Assembly (NCBI RefSeq): GCF_009935905.1
Contig: NZ_PREX01000007.1
Coordinates: forward strand, 1 to 64,000
From: Alkalibacterium sp. MB6
GTDB lineage: Bacteria; Bacillota; Bacilli; Lactobacillales; Carnobacteriaceae_A
Reading direction: 5' to 3'
Length of the DNA stretch: 64,000 nucleotides
Part shown: positions 27,983 through 37,549 of the stretch, piece after piece
Position numbering within the stretch: position 1 is the stretch's first letter
How the letters are laid out: each line of letters starts with the position of its first letter
Made by a program: the position numbers and the translations under genes
The notes under the pieces: model-generated
What the model was told of the DNA's origin: nothing
The model's database searches: none
The model's input: only the letters and a program-made list of their open reading frames with translations

Positions 27983-28051
27983 TTTATTATCTCCTTATTT
28001 ATCACTTGATTCATCTACTTAATTGTAACTTACTTCTTACTCAAACAAAAG

Positions 28052-29749
28052 TTAAACTGATACCGCTTTGGTGTTCTTTTTGTTTGAAAAACGGTTGGTC
28101 ATCCACCAGACATTTATCCCAACTAACAGTACAGCTATGATCCATTCAGATGTCGGGAATACATTTTGCAAAAGAACCATTACAACAGAGACGATAAAAA
28201 CTGGGAAAAAGAAGAAAAGACTTGCCATACAGCCTTGGTTTGCTTCTGATGCCGCAAACTTCCTTGTAAAAGGCAGGGTTTTATTAGCTCGTTTACTTTC
28301 AATATATAAAATAGTCGACATCAATAGGAGCCCATTAATTAGTTGCAAGGCGTAACTCATTCCAACCATATATAGAACCAATACACTGATGATACCGTAA
28401 ATTGGGATAATGTATTTGACTAATAAGACCTTGGTTACGGCTTTTACAAAAGGTCCTCTTGACTGATTCGGTGCCATTTCAAAGACCCAGCGACCTTTAT
28501 AGTCATTCGAGAATTGTACGGAAACGGCCATCATTGGGATAGACAAAATCAAAAAGTAAGGAAGTATTAAATAAATATAAGGCGTCTGCATCCCTTCCAT
28601 TGAATCAGCCGTTAGATTTTGAAAAAACAAGACAGCTGGGAAAACAATGGCTCCCGCAAGTGACGGATACAACCGTGTTTTAAATTCTCTTTCTTGTTTT
28701 GTCAATTGCCAAGAAAAGTGGAAATAGGCTTTCTCAAGGGAACCGAAACAAAGGAGCTTGGCGCTCAGTCGCTCAATTGCAGAGCGTGTATTCGGTTTAG
28801 GATCTGAGCTGTTTATTTTCTGCAAATGTGTTTCGATTCGGTCACTGTTATTCATATAGAGATAAGCAATGACAAGCGTCCCAGCAATCAGCAAGCCGGT
28901 ATAAATAGCATATACAAGGGTAAAGCCTTCTTGAAGCATGCCAAATGGAGCGACAAACCACATAGGAAACAATAGAATATGGCCTAACTGAAGATTCATT
29001 TCGACCAAAAGGGTTTCCGGATTAACAATTTGGAAAATTTGGCCCATCATATAGTAGCCGACGACCATAATAACAGAAACAGCAATTTGACTATAGGCAA
29101 TGATGTTTCTTAAGCGTTCTCCATCAAAACGTTTTAAGACAGTTCCATACATAATCATCGTTAAACTAAGGCACCAAAAAGCAGCTAATAAGGTAAGCAG
29201 AGCAACTAGAATGCCTGCCGCTATCCCATTAAAGTAAAAGGTCGATAAGGTAACGGGTGCACCAATCGCAACGGAGAAAGACAAGAGATAGATAGCAATG
29301 TGCGTCGCTTTGGCCGCACCCAATGTTTTCTTAGAGACAGGTTTCGTTCCGATGACGGTCGAATCTGCCGTATCCAAGAGAATACCAGAGAAATTGGCCA
29401 GCATAGTAGAAAAAATCATGATAAAGATAAAGCTGAAGTAGGTGGTGTATTGAAAAACCCAATTATCATAAGCAAACAAAATAAGTAAAAAACTGCTGAG
29501 CAGCGTATACACCCATAAGCTTGAAAAGAATTGGTTTTTTTCCTCACCCTCTATTCTCTTTTTAGTCGACTGGGCCCCTTGAATCAGATTTTCTCTCCGG
29601 CTGTCTATGACCATCTTTGTTTGCAAAATGGTACGCATTTGAGAGTAATCAACACCTTGGCGGGTATACAAGCCAGCCAGTTTGTCGACGACAGTTAAAT
29701 AAAAGGGGGTCTTCTCTTTCTTGCCTGATCCGAATATATTATTCATCAT
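28052..29749 (-). CDS. ABC exporter membrane protein
   Basis: The 565-residue protein has about 12 membrane segments and a cytoplasmic N-terminus of ~85 residues. It overlaps the upstream ATPase gene by 11 bp, so the pair forms an ABC-2-type exporter. I do not recognise a named family member. Large single-chain permeases paired with an ABC ATPase of this kind are common in Firmicutes, but their cargo is rarely known. Confidence 0.75.
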   Translation of the reverse strand: MMNNIFGSGKKEKTPFYLTVVDKLAGLYTRQGVDYSQMRTILQTKMVIDSRRENLIQGAQSTKKRIEGEEKNQFFSSLWVYTLLSSFLLILFAYDNWVFQYTTYFSFIFIMIFSTMLANFSGILLDTADSTVIGTKPVSKKTLGAAKATHIAIYLLSFSVAIGAPVTLSTFYFNGIAAGILVALLTLLAAFWCLSLTMIMYGTVLKRFDGERLRNIIAYSQIAVSVIMVVGYYMMGQIFQIVNPETLLVEMNLQLGHILLFPMWFVAPFGMLQEGFTLVYAIYTGLLIAGTLVIAYLYMNNSDRIETHLQKINSSDPKPNTRSAIERLSAKLLCFGSLEKAYFHFSWQLTKQEREFKTRLYPSLAGAIVFPAVLFFQNLTADSMEGMQTPYIYLILPYFLILSIPMMAVSVQFSNDYKGRWVFEMAPNQSRGPFVKAVTKVLLVKYIIPIYGIISVLVLYMVGMSYALQLINGLLLMSTILYIESKRANKTLPFTRKFAASEANQGCMASLFFFFPVFIVSVVMVLLQNVFPTSEWIIAVLLVGINVWWMTNRFSNKKNTKAVSV

Positions 29750-30527
29750 AAGGCATATCTCCCTCCATGCTACGAACCAACTGCTCAGCTAAAGCAGCGT
29801 GCTGATCGAAGCCTGTTAAGGTGTTAAACAATTGTTCTAGTGTCCCTTCTGCTTCTTCTTTTAATTCGTCAAACGGACCGTCAGCGACAACTAATCCATC
29901 GTGTAAAATAATAATGCGGTCACTTAACTTTTCAACCGTATCCATTACATGCGAGGAATAGAAAATCGTTTTTCCAGCTTTTTTCAAATGAAGCAAGACT
30001 TCTTTGATAATCTGCACACTATTAGCATCCAAACCACTTAAAGGCTCATCCCAAAATAAGATATCCGGGTTATGTAGTAAGCTGGAAATAATAAGAACTT
30101 TTTGTCTCATTCCTTTTGAGAAGGACGATAATCTACCATTAAATGCATCCTTAATTCCCAATGCATCCATCATCTCAATACTTTTTCGAATAATGTCTTC
30201 TTCTTTTAAACCGTATAATTCCCCAACAAATAACAAATACTCCTTAGCCGTCAAGGTTTCGTAAAGCTCTGCATTTTCAGGTACATAACCGATTCGTGAC
30301 TTGTAAGAGATATCTCCATTAGTTAACGGTTCATTGAATAGACGAATCTCCCCTTCGTCTTTATCAAGCATCCCTAAAAGAATTTTAACCGTCGTACTCT
30401 TACCAGCACCATTGGGTCCAATATAGCCAATGATTTCACCAGGCATGACCGAAAACGTCACACCTTTTAACACTTCTTTTTCATCAAACCGTTTTTTCAG
30501 ATCAATGAGTTCCAATATAGGTTCCAT
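29739..30527 (-). CDS. ABC exporter ATP-binding protein
   Basis: The 262-residue ATPase is of the ABC-2 exporter type (CcmA-like). Walker A GPNGAGKST is at about 36-44, the signature is FSKGMRQK and Walker B is ILFWDEPLSGLD. Trp before DEP is slightly unusual. It is the first gene of a two-gene operon with the 12-segment permease. Confidence 0.88.
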   Translation of the reverse strand: MEPILELIDLKKRFDEKEVLKGVTFSVMPGEIIGYIGPNGAGKSTTVKILLGMLDKDEGEIRLFNEPLTNGDISYKSRIGYVPENAELYETLTAKEYLLFVGELYGLKEEDIIRKSIEMMDALGIKDAFNGRLSSFSKGMRQKVLIISSLLHNPDILFWDEPLSGLDANSVQIIKEVLLHLKKAGKTIFYSSHVMDTVEKLSDRIIILHDGLVVADGPFDELKEEAEGTLEQLFNTLTGFDQHAALAEQLVRSMEGDMPYDE

Positions 30528-30661
30528 CTGTTTGCCACTTCTTTCTTCATTCTTTAAGAGTAGTGTATCATAAAAAGCCCATTTAAATAGATGAAAGTTC
30601 TAGTCTTTTACATGTAACTATGCTAGTCTTTAAAGAAATACATAAGGAAAGAAGTGATGAT

Positions 30662-31549
30662 ATGTACGATGAAACTTTTAAAGATGCCTCTATTTGGGCT
30701 GTATTTTGGCGATCCATTCTGGCTGTCATTGGTATTCTTTTTTTAACTGCCATGCTCTCAGTTATTTTTCAATTTAACCATCTTACCTTTCTTGGCATTA
30801 TCAGTGATGGGCTGCTTTACTTTGCTTTTTATAAAATTACGCTATCGCAAATGAGAAAACAATCTTTAAGCATCGAGGCGTTGTCCCAGCCTAGACCTAA
30901 AGGGTTCCGCACACTTTTACAACTGAGTGGCGTGACTGTTCTCGTTGCAATAGCTGCCACATTGTTCATTTATTTTGCCTTGACCGTCTTAACATTTATA
31001 CCGGCATTATTTGATACTATTGTTAATTACCTCATCTCTATTTCAATAGGAGAACCACTCTCCCCTATTTACATTCTTTTGACAGCAGTGGTCTTCGCGC
31101 CTATTGTGGAAGAAATAGTCTTTAGAGGGTATATCTTAAATAAGTGGGTAGATAAATATGGCATCTCAAAAGGGATTTGGTTCAGCTCTTTAGCCTTTAT
31201 GATTTTACATATCCAATCGTTTTTTGTACCGCAACTGCTTTTAGGCTTGTTTTGTGGAATTATTTACACCAAATATAAAAATCTGTTCTACCCTATTTTT
31301 ATTCATGCTCTTTATAACTTTATTGTGATTGCGCCCAGTCTCTTTGTTCAGACAGATCCAATGGATGAGTATGCATTCATTACAGAGATCACCTCACTTA
31401 AACATGTGTTGCCAACAGAGTATGTTGTGTATTCAGTTATCTTTGTGGTGTTAATTGGTGTTCTGACTGTTATTTTCAAAAAAGTAACTCAGTCCATTCC
31501 TCATACCCGTAGTCCTTACGCTGAAAACTTAAATGATCTACAAGCTTAA
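30662..31549 (+). CDS. CPBP-family intramembrane glutamic endopeptidase
   Basis: The 295-residue membrane protein has about eight segments. The Abi/CAAX protease motifs are present: VEEIVFRGYI (EExxxR), a His in FMILHIQS, and a second His in FIHALYNF. The start is ATG at 30662, preceded by AAGGAAAGAAG; a longer in-frame start at 30620 is less likely. Such proteins cleave membrane substrates or give bacteriocin self-immunity. No bacteriocin gene is visible nearby. Confidence 0.85.
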   Translation: MYDETFKDASIWAVFWRSILAVIGILFLTAMLSVIFQFNHLTFLGIISDGLLYFAFYKITLSQMRKQSLSIEALSQPRPKGFRTLLQLSGVTVLVAIAATLFIYFALTVLTFIPALFDTIVNYLISISIGEPLSPIYILLTAVVFAPIVEEIVFRGYILNKWVDKYGISKGIWFSSLAFMILHIQSFFVPQLLLGLFCGIIYTKYKNLFYPIFIHALYNFIVIAPSLFVQTDPMDEYAFITEITSLKHVLPTEYVVYSVIFVVLIGVLTVIFKKVTQSIPHTRSPYAENLNDLQA

Positions 31550-31551
31550 AG

Positions 31552-31687
31552 AAGGGGGCTGGGAAAAAAGTCACCTTTTAGTAATAATTTATAAATCTGA
31601 GTAATTAAAAACACCTTCAAATCAAGGATCATTTTTCCTAGATTTGAAGGTGTCTTCTAATTCAGCTAGTTATTTCCCAGCCCCCTT
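31552..31687. repeat. Nested perfect palindrome between CPBP and HD genes
   Basis: The outer arms AAGGGGGCTGGGAAA (31552-31566) and TTTCCCAGCCCCCTT (31673-31687) are perfectly complementary over 15 bp. Inside lies a second perfect 13-bp hairpin, ACACCTTCAAATC (31611-31623) and GATTTGAAGGTGT (31641-31653). The outer stem followed by T-rich sequence on each side can serve as a bidirectional terminator for the convergent genes. The 136-bp nested form also resembles a small inverted-repeat element. Confidence 0.7.
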
Positions 31688-31689
31688 TT

Positions 31690-32331
31690 TTATTCACTCC
31701 ACTCGGTGAAGAAGTGGGTAAGGAAATCTTCCATAAAACGGTGTCGGTCTTCCGCCATCTCTTTAGCCGCATCAGTATTCATTAAGTCTTTTAGTTTTAA
31801 TAATTTCTCGTAAAAATGGTGAATCGCGCTTGATTTACCCTCACGGTATTCTTTTTCCGATAGGTCTTCACGCACAGATAAAGTGGGATCAAACAATAAT
31901 TGTCCCTTACTTCCACTATAAGCAAAACAACGGGCAATCCCAATAGCTCCAATCGCATCCAGCCGGTCAGCATCTTGAACAATCTGTCCTTCCAGAGTTA
32001 AGTGGTGTGACTGGCTGCCTCCTTTAAAAGAAATGGATTGAATAATCTCCATGATGCGCTCACTCTCTTTTTGAGCTACGCCTGCTCCTTCAAGCCAGTA
32101 CTCCACCTCACTGGTTGCGTGATCCGTATCTTGGACTAATTTATCGTCAATCAAATCATGAAGCAGGGCCGCCATCTCGACAATAAATCGGTTGGCTTTC
32201 TCTCGTTCGGCTAATTTCAGTGCCGTCTTCCAGACTCGTTCAATATGATACCAATCATGTCCACTGCCATCTGACTTCATCTTTTCTTTCACCATTTCAG
32301 CTGTATCGCTGACTATGTGCTCTCTGTTCAT
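31690..32331 (-). CDS. HD-domain phosphohydrolase
   Basis: The 213-residue protein has the HD metal motif: HDWYHIERV, then LLHDLIDDK and later QDADRLDAIGAIGIAR. It matches the uncharacterised YedJ-like HD hydrolases, which probably act on nucleotides. No partner domain is present. It has its own start upstream of a nested palindrome that also ends the convergent CPBP gene. Confidence 0.85.
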   Translation of the reverse strand: MNREHIVSDTAEMVKEKMKSDGSGHDWYHIERVWKTALKLAEREKANRFIVEMAALLHDLIDDKLVQDTDHATSEVEYWLEGAGVAQKESERIMEIIQSISFKGGSQSHHLTLEGQIVQDADRLDAIGAIGIARCFAYSGSKGQLLFDPTLSVREDLSEKEYREGKSSAIHHFYEKLLKLKDLMNTDAAKEMAEDRHRFMEDFLTHFFTEWSE

Positions 32332-32401
32332 CTAAACGTTCCTCCGCTCTTTTTCAAACTGTACCACAATTTAAAGGTATTCGAAACCTACCTGTATATA
32401 A

Positions 32402-32438
32402 AATAAAGAGCCGCTCCAACTAACCTGGGCGGCTCCTT
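32402..32438 (-). terminator. Terminator after the PepSY lipoprotein gene
   Basis: On the minus strand GAGCCGCC and GGAGCGGCTC pair imperfectly and are followed by TTTATTT. Confidence 0.7.
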
Positions 32439-32457
32439 TAACCTGTTAAACTTTAAA

Positions 32458-33147
32458 TTAATTGACTACTTCACCTGATTGAGCATCAATTTTTTGGTCG
32501 TCTCCACCTTCGACATCAACATCATAGATGGTCACGCCGTCTTCAAGTTCCAATTCCCATTCTTCTACATAGCCTGATCCAGAAGCGGAAAGAGCTGCAT
32601 CCATAGCTTCTTGAGGTGTGATAATATTATCCAATTGCAAGGCATCTTCGTCTGTATCTGTATCCTCATCTTGTTCTTGCTGAACGATTTCGCCCGTTTC
32701 TGCATCGATATCTAATTCGTAATCGTACTGATCATCCCAACCTTCAAATTCATATATGAAGCGGTCGTCATCACGATCTAAATGGATACTTTCGATAGAA
32801 ATGTCTTCACTTCCAAAGGTCTCGTGAAACGTATTGATGGCATCATCCAAGCTCACTTGAAAATCCATGCTTTCTAACCCTTGACCACCGTCTGTTGTCG
32901 TATCGTCGGTCGTGGTGTCATCAGTTGTGTCCGTTCCCTCATCCATGGTGCTACCATCTGTATCTGTGTCTGTATCAGTATTAGTATCAGTGTCCGTTGT
33001 TGCGTCATCAGTCGTTGTATCATCAGCTGGGGTAGTTTCTTCTACAGGGCTCGTGTTCATTGTGTCGTCAGTATCACAAGCTGCCAAGAAAAGGCCGGCG
33101 GATAGTGACAATACACCCAACTTGATTCCTTTCGATTTATACATCAT
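32458..33147 (-). CDS. Acidic lipoprotein with two PepSY domains
   Basis: The 229-residue lipoprotein has lipobox LAAC at about 21-24 and a Thr/Asp repeat linker at about 38-90. Two PepSY modules follow (about 92-155 and 165-229), each with the EAxxxA and DAxTGE/DAQSGE signatures. PepSY domains often inhibit peptidases or sense the envelope. The linker is extremely acidic, in keeping with a salt- or alkali-exposed surface. The RBS GGAGAGG precedes the paired ATGATG start. It is monocistronic. Confidence 0.85.
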   Translation of the reverse strand: MMYKSKGIKLGVLSLSAGLFLAACDTDDTMNTSPVEETTPADDTTTDDATTDTDTNTDTDTDTDGSTMDEGTDTTDDTTTDDTTTDGGQGLESMDFQVSLDDAINTFHETFGSEDISIESIHLDRDDDRFIYEFEGWDDQYDYELDIDAETGEIVQQEQDEDTDTDEDALQLDNIITPQEAMDAALSASGSGYVEEWELELEDGVTIYDVDVEGGDDQKIDAQSGEVVN

Positions 33148-33341
33148 TATCCTCTCCTACTCTAATTTGATTCATTTTACTACTAAAACATCATATCAAG
33201 TATCACTGTTTTTTTCATTTAAAACGCCTTAATAAAAAAAATGACTAGGTTGCTTCTCCGTTAATTAGTGATACTCTTTTCCAATTATTTTCACTTTTTT
33301 GGTATACAATAGAATCAAAGACTCTTTAAAGAAAGGATTGA

Positions 33342-34316
33342 ATGCATTTGAAACGATTAAATAAAGCTAAACAGTGGAGCTTGGTTGGGGCGTTAAGTCT
33401 GTCTGCGAGCGCTTTGGCATATGCGGGGACTTACTTTTATTCCAAAGCAGTTGCCATTAACAAAAAAGACTTCACGGAAGATGAATACAATATGCAAGAC
33501 GTCTACCCCGATGATCCTTGGACGGCTGAAAAAGAGTGGTATCAAGCCGTGAAGCATGACGTGATGACGATTGAATCGGATGATGGATTGACTCTTTCCA
33601 GTTTATTTATTCCAGCGGCCAAAGAAACCAATCGCGTCGCTATTATTGCACATGGCTACAGCGGGAGTAACAAAAACATGGCACCTTGGTCAAAACTGTT
33701 TCATGACTTAGGCTTCAACTTACTTATACCCGACGCTAGAGGACACGGTGAAAGCGATGGGGACTATATTGGTTTCGGTTGGCACGAGCGTGTGGATTAC
33801 TTGCGGTGGATTGATAACATGATTGAGCGCTTTGGATCAGAATCTGAATTAATTTTATACGGCTTAAGTATGGGTGGCGCAACCGTCATGAATGTCAGCG
33901 GTGAGACTCTCCCTTCAAATGTTAAAGCGATTATTGAAGACTGCGGCTACAGTTCAGTGACGAAAGAGTTGGCCCACCAGATGAAGAGAATGTATAAGTT
34001 GCCACAGTTCCCCTTCATCCCTTTAGCAAGCTTTGTTACTAAAATGAAAGCTGGTTACTGGTTTGGGGAAGCGAATCCTGAAAAGCAGGTCAAAAACAGT
34101 CAAACCCCTCTATTCTTTATTCACGGGGAAGAAGACCATTTTGTGCCAACTCATATGGTTTATGATGTCTATCATGCGGCTAATTGCCCCAAAGATTTAT
34201 ATGTTGTTCCAGGTGCAGCCCACGCTTACGGTTATGTTACCGATAAAGAAGAATACCGATTCCGTATCAAACGTTTTTTAGATAAATATTTGGATGAAGA
34301 GACGCAATCGATATAA
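33342..34316 (+). CDS. Membrane-anchored alpha/beta hydrolase
   Basis: The 324-residue protein has an N-terminal membrane anchor (about 13-33). The hydrolase fold follows, with oxyanion region AHGYSGSNKNM, nucleophile elbow GLSMGG, Asp in HGEEDHFV and His in GAAHAYG. It matches the family of BAAT/prolyl-oligopeptidase-like hydrolases common in lactobacilli. The active site probably faces outward. Substrate unknown. AAAGGA precedes the ATG. Confidence 0.85.
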   Translation: MHLKRLNKAKQWSLVGALSLSASALAYAGTYFYSKAVAINKKDFTEDEYNMQDVYPDDPWTAEKEWYQAVKHDVMTIESDDGLTLSSLFIPAAKETNRVAIIAHGYSGSNKNMAPWSKLFHDLGFNLLIPDARGHGESDGDYIGFGWHERVDYLRWIDNMIERFGSESELILYGLSMGGATVMNVSGETLPSNVKAIIEDCGYSSVTKELAHQMKRMYKLPQFPFIPLASFVTKMKAGYWFGEANPEKQVKNSQTPLFFIHGEEDHFVPTHMVYDVYHAANCPKDLYVVPGAAHAYGYVTDKEEYRFRIKRFLDKYLDEETQSI

Positions 34317-34353
34317 GATAATTAAGCTGTTTACTGTCTACTGTCTTCAAACC

Positions 34354-34400
34354 TAAAAAAAAGCTGACAAGAACCTCCTACGGTTTTGTCAGCTTTTTTT
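34354..34400. terminator. Bidirectional terminator
   Basis: AAAAAAAGCTGACAA and TTGTCAGCTTTTTTT form a strong stem between two convergent genes. Confidence 0.85.
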
Positions 34401-34816
34401 CTAAGATTTAATTGATCCCGTCATGCCAGCTACAAAGTGACGTTGCATAAATAAGAATAAAAGCAGCGTCGGAATCGTTCCGATAACAATAGCCACCATC
34501 TGGATGCCGTAATCTGCCACATAAGATGAGGTGGTCAAACTGGAAATGAGTAAAGTGATGGTGTATTGGTTTTCCGTTTGCAGGGCAATCAATGGAAGAA
34601 TAAAGCTATTCCAAGAATTCATAAAGGAATAAATCGCAGCTGCCGCAAAGGTTGACTTCATCATTGGGAAAACGATTTTAAAGAAAATCGTATAGTTTCC
34701 AGCCCCTTCCATTCTAGCTGAATCTAGCACAGCATCAGGAAAGGATTTAAAGTTTTGCCGGAATGAAAAAAGACGGTAGCCGCCATTAAAGGACACTGCC
34801 GTCTTTTATCGTCCAT
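34401..34816 (-). pseudogene. Sugar ABC transporter permease remnant (fusion deletion)
   Basis: Only the C-terminal ~130 residues of a MalG-type permease survive, with the EAA loop visible (DSARMEGAGNYTIFFKIVFP) and three membrane segments. Upstream, the ATG at 34816 directly follows the stop of the binding-protein gene, has TAGGAG upstream, and begins MDDKRRQ in another frame. This looks like the start of the missing first permease. A deletion of about 1.3 kb (typical sizes assumed) has joined the start of permease 1 to the middle of permease 2, out of frame. The transporter cannot work. Confidence 0.8.
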
Positions 34817-36138
34817 TTATTGTTCTCCTACTTGTCTCAAGTAGTAATCTTCAGCTTCAGCAATCATCTCATCCAGTGTCATGTTACCGTCCAAATACCC
34901 TTGCATCACAGCTCGGAAAGCTTCAACCGCTGTGGTAGTATGAACACCATAATTCACACTCGGAATATTATTTCCCACTCAGCAAAATCACTATAGATGG
35001 GTTCATTGTTAAAGAATGGATCCTCATACTCATAAGCATCCCCTTCTTGAGCAGGGATATACGTTCCAACTGCCCCATTTTCAACAAGGATCTCTTGATA
35101 AAACTCTTCATTACCGGCAAATTGAGTGTTCAATAACTCAATTGCTGCTTCTTTATTTGGTGAGTCTTCTAATACATACCAACTTGCTCCGCCAAGGTTC
35201 GAATACGGCGTCGCGTTCTCTACTGTTTCGAGCTGAGGTAAATTAGCATACGCCCACAAGCCTTCTTGATCTTCAGCTGAACGAATCGTTGCTGAATACC
35301 AAATCGCTGAGTTAACCGCCGCTACTTCTCCACCCGTCACAACACCGACTGCTTCAGCTGAGAAATAATCCACAGGCATCGCTAAGTCATGTTCTTCGAT
35401 TTCTTTTAATATTTCTGCCATTTCACGAATAGCTGGGTTGTCAAAGTTCGGATCCCCATTTTCATCAAAGTACCACAAGCCCGCTGATTGCATCGCTAAT
35501 TGCATATAATGGGTCCCAAGTCCAGGAATGAATACTAAAAACCATTGGCCGGTTGCCTCTTTGACATCTTTTCCAATCTCCACAAATTCTGACCACGTGA
35601 TATCCTGCATGTCTTCCTCTGAATAGCCTGCTTCTTCTAGATAATCTATTCGGTAATAAAGTCCGGCTGATCCTGAGTCAAAAGGCACCGCACAAACGCC
35701 ATCGTTATAAGACACAATATCCACTTTGTAATCAGCAAACTGACTCATGTCAATATCCCCAGATAATTCCGCAAACATGCCATCATAACTCATCAGCATA
35801 TTTTGTGCGTCATAATCGTCCATTAACACAATATCAGGTAAACCTTCCGAAACACCTGATGTAAAGCCAGATATCAAACGCTGCATCACATCGTCATTAG
35901 ACATTTCAGTGACTTCAACGGTAGCGGATTCATTCACATCTGACGTGTAATAGTCTCCCGCTCGTTCCATAATAGGAATATTGAAGTTTGCATCCCAAGC
36001 CCAGACATTTACAGTGGCTTAATCCCCACTACCTGCTCCTTCAGACTCTCCTTCTGGCTGAGTCCCATCAGTGCCACATGCTGCCAGCGTGGCCGTAAGC
36101 CCCAAACTCATCAGCCATAATAATTTTCTTTTATTCAT
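34817..36138 (-). pseudogene. Sugar-binding lipoprotein of an ABC importer, disrupted
   Basis: This family 1 extracellular solute-binding protein would have been about 440 residues. The start at 36138 gives a signal sequence with lipobox LAAC. Codon 40 is an in-frame TAA (36019-36021), after which the frame continues ATVNVWAWDANFNIP. A second lesion near 34970, a 1-nt loss in an A/T-rich run, shifts the frame so that the true C-terminus (NIPSVNYGVHTTTAVEAF to DYYLRQVGEQ) lies in another frame ending at 34817. With the broken permease downstream, the importer is dead. Substrate class: oligosaccharide or multiple sugar. Confidence 0.85.
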
Positions 36139-36226
36139 GCCAACGTCTCCCCCTTATTTCCCCTGACATTTTGTGCTTTCATCATATCATGGGACCGATA
36201 ATTTAAAGGAGTAGAAGCACTCCATA

Positions 36227-37210
36227 CTAGTTAGGCCACTCTTGCTCTTCACTGATTACCACACCTAACAATTGTCTCCTTCTTTTGCTAATGCTTTTCA
36301 GCTTTTCTTTAAACTCATCTTCTGACACAATGGGTACATCTAACTCTTTTAAATGGGTTATATTTGGTATAGGAGGAAGTTCTTCTGATTCATAACCATA
36401 TTCATCTGTGACCGTATCTAAATAGGTTCCTATACTGGATTGGGCTGCTGCCATAATGGTCGTATTTATTAACCGTTTATCTTTTAATCCGAAATCTATC
36501 AGTGTTAATGCCTCATCCAGTACAGCTATCGTTACGGCAGATGATTTTTCTGGCATATCCGTATAATAATAATTCAGTAGAGGAAAAGCATGGTTTTGTT
36601 GATTCAATTGAGTGATAGTCGATGACATATCATTTAGCATGATATCCAACTGATGGAAATCTTCACCGTTCCAAACGCATTGGAGGAAATCTGAACTGGT
36701 TTTACCTATACCTGAAATGGTTCGGCTTAACGCTCTTTTTTGAACAATAGCGCTAATGATAGAGATAACGTATGAGGCACTTAAGGTTAAATGGAGCATC
36801 CCGACGCCTGATACAAAAGCCGTCATCACTTGCCAAAAGCCTGCTTGTGGCGAATAATCGCCTAATCCTAAGGTGAAAATAGTATAGCCTGAAAAATAGA
36901 GGAATTCATACCACACAGCGGGGCCTTCAGATGATTGGTGGCTAATTGAGTACGGGTTTCCACTGAAAAATAGAGCGACACCTATCCATAATAAAAACAC
37001 CCAGCTCATTAAAGTGAGCATCAAGGTAATCGGTCCTACTATGCCAAATATTTTCTTGTGTACTCTACTTAGCTTCCTAGTCGTTACCCACGACAACTTT
37101 GCTACCGTTGAAGATACAGGGCCTGCGCCTCCATCAATCCATAAAGTCGTCCATAAGATATCGATTAAGACAAGCAAAGTGAGTAGTGCGCCTAAAGAAT
37201 AATTAATCAT
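36227..37210 (-). CDS. Two-pore-helix ion channel, K+ channel-like
   Basis: The 327-residue membrane protein has an N-terminal segment. An Ion_trans_2-type pore unit follows at about residues 75-160, and a C-terminal soluble domain of ~150 residues begins after that. The selectivity filter reads TLGLGD instead of the classical TVGYGD, so K+ selectivity is likely but not certain. I chose ATG at 37210, with AAAAGGAG upstream, over an ATG at 37261. No RCK/TrkA domain is recognisable. It is plausibly linked to osmotic or pH homeostasis. Confidence 0.8.
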   Translation of the reverse strand: MINYSLGALLTLLVLIDILWTTLWIDGGAGPVSSTVAKLSWVTTRKLSRVHKKIFGIVGPITLMLTLMSWVFLLWIGVALFFSGNPYSISHQSSEGPAVWYEFLYFSGYTIFTLGLGDYSPQAGFWQVMTAFVSGVGMLHLTLSASYVISIISAIVQKRALSRTISGIGKTSSDFLQCVWNGEDFHQLDIMLNDMSSTITQLNQQNHAFPLLNYYYTDMPEKSSAVTIAVLDEALTLIDFGLKDKRLINTTIMAAAQSSIGTYLDTVTDEYGYESEELPPIPNITHLKELDVPIVSEDEFKEKLKSISKRRRQLLGVVISEEQEWPN

Positions 37211-37549
37211 GTGCCTGATCTCCTTTTTACACCTCGTCAAGATTACATACACATTTATCATAAATCACAGCAGTCTTTTAAAGCAACTAAAGAGAATTTA
37301 ACGTGTTGTTTGAATAAATATAAAGAACTGGAGAAGTAACGATTATTAGAATCTCTCTACCTTCACAATGACGGTCGTATGATTCAATTATTTTTAATAA
37401 TCACTTATATTTTATAAAAAAGACACTTATGGCCTTTACTTTTGCTAAATTGTGCCGATAATAATGAAGAGAGCTATCTTTGCTTATATTTCCAATTCGA
37501 AGTAGTACTGGATAGAGACTTTTATTAAATTGTATCAAGGAGACTGAAA
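37211..37549. other. Divergent intergenic region, channel / diguanylate cyclase
   Basis: This 339-bp AT-rich gap holds no plausible gene. No promoter is convincing. Both flanking genes have good ribosome-binding sites (AAAAGGAG leftward, AAGGAG rightward). Confidence 0.5.

Noticed and set aside
27983..28051. T-box riboswitch upstream of trpS
   Set aside because: The gap to the upstream gene is only 69 bp and lacks the T-box sequence and stem I.
30662..31549. Bacteriocin immunity protein
   Set aside because: The CPBP fold allows it, but no small secreted peptide gene with a leader lies nearby.
32912..33232. Plus-strand reading frame rich in Val/Ser opposite the PepSY lipoprotein
   Set aside because: It is the mirror of the Thr/Asp repeat codons of the real gene, with no RBS and no plausible protein.
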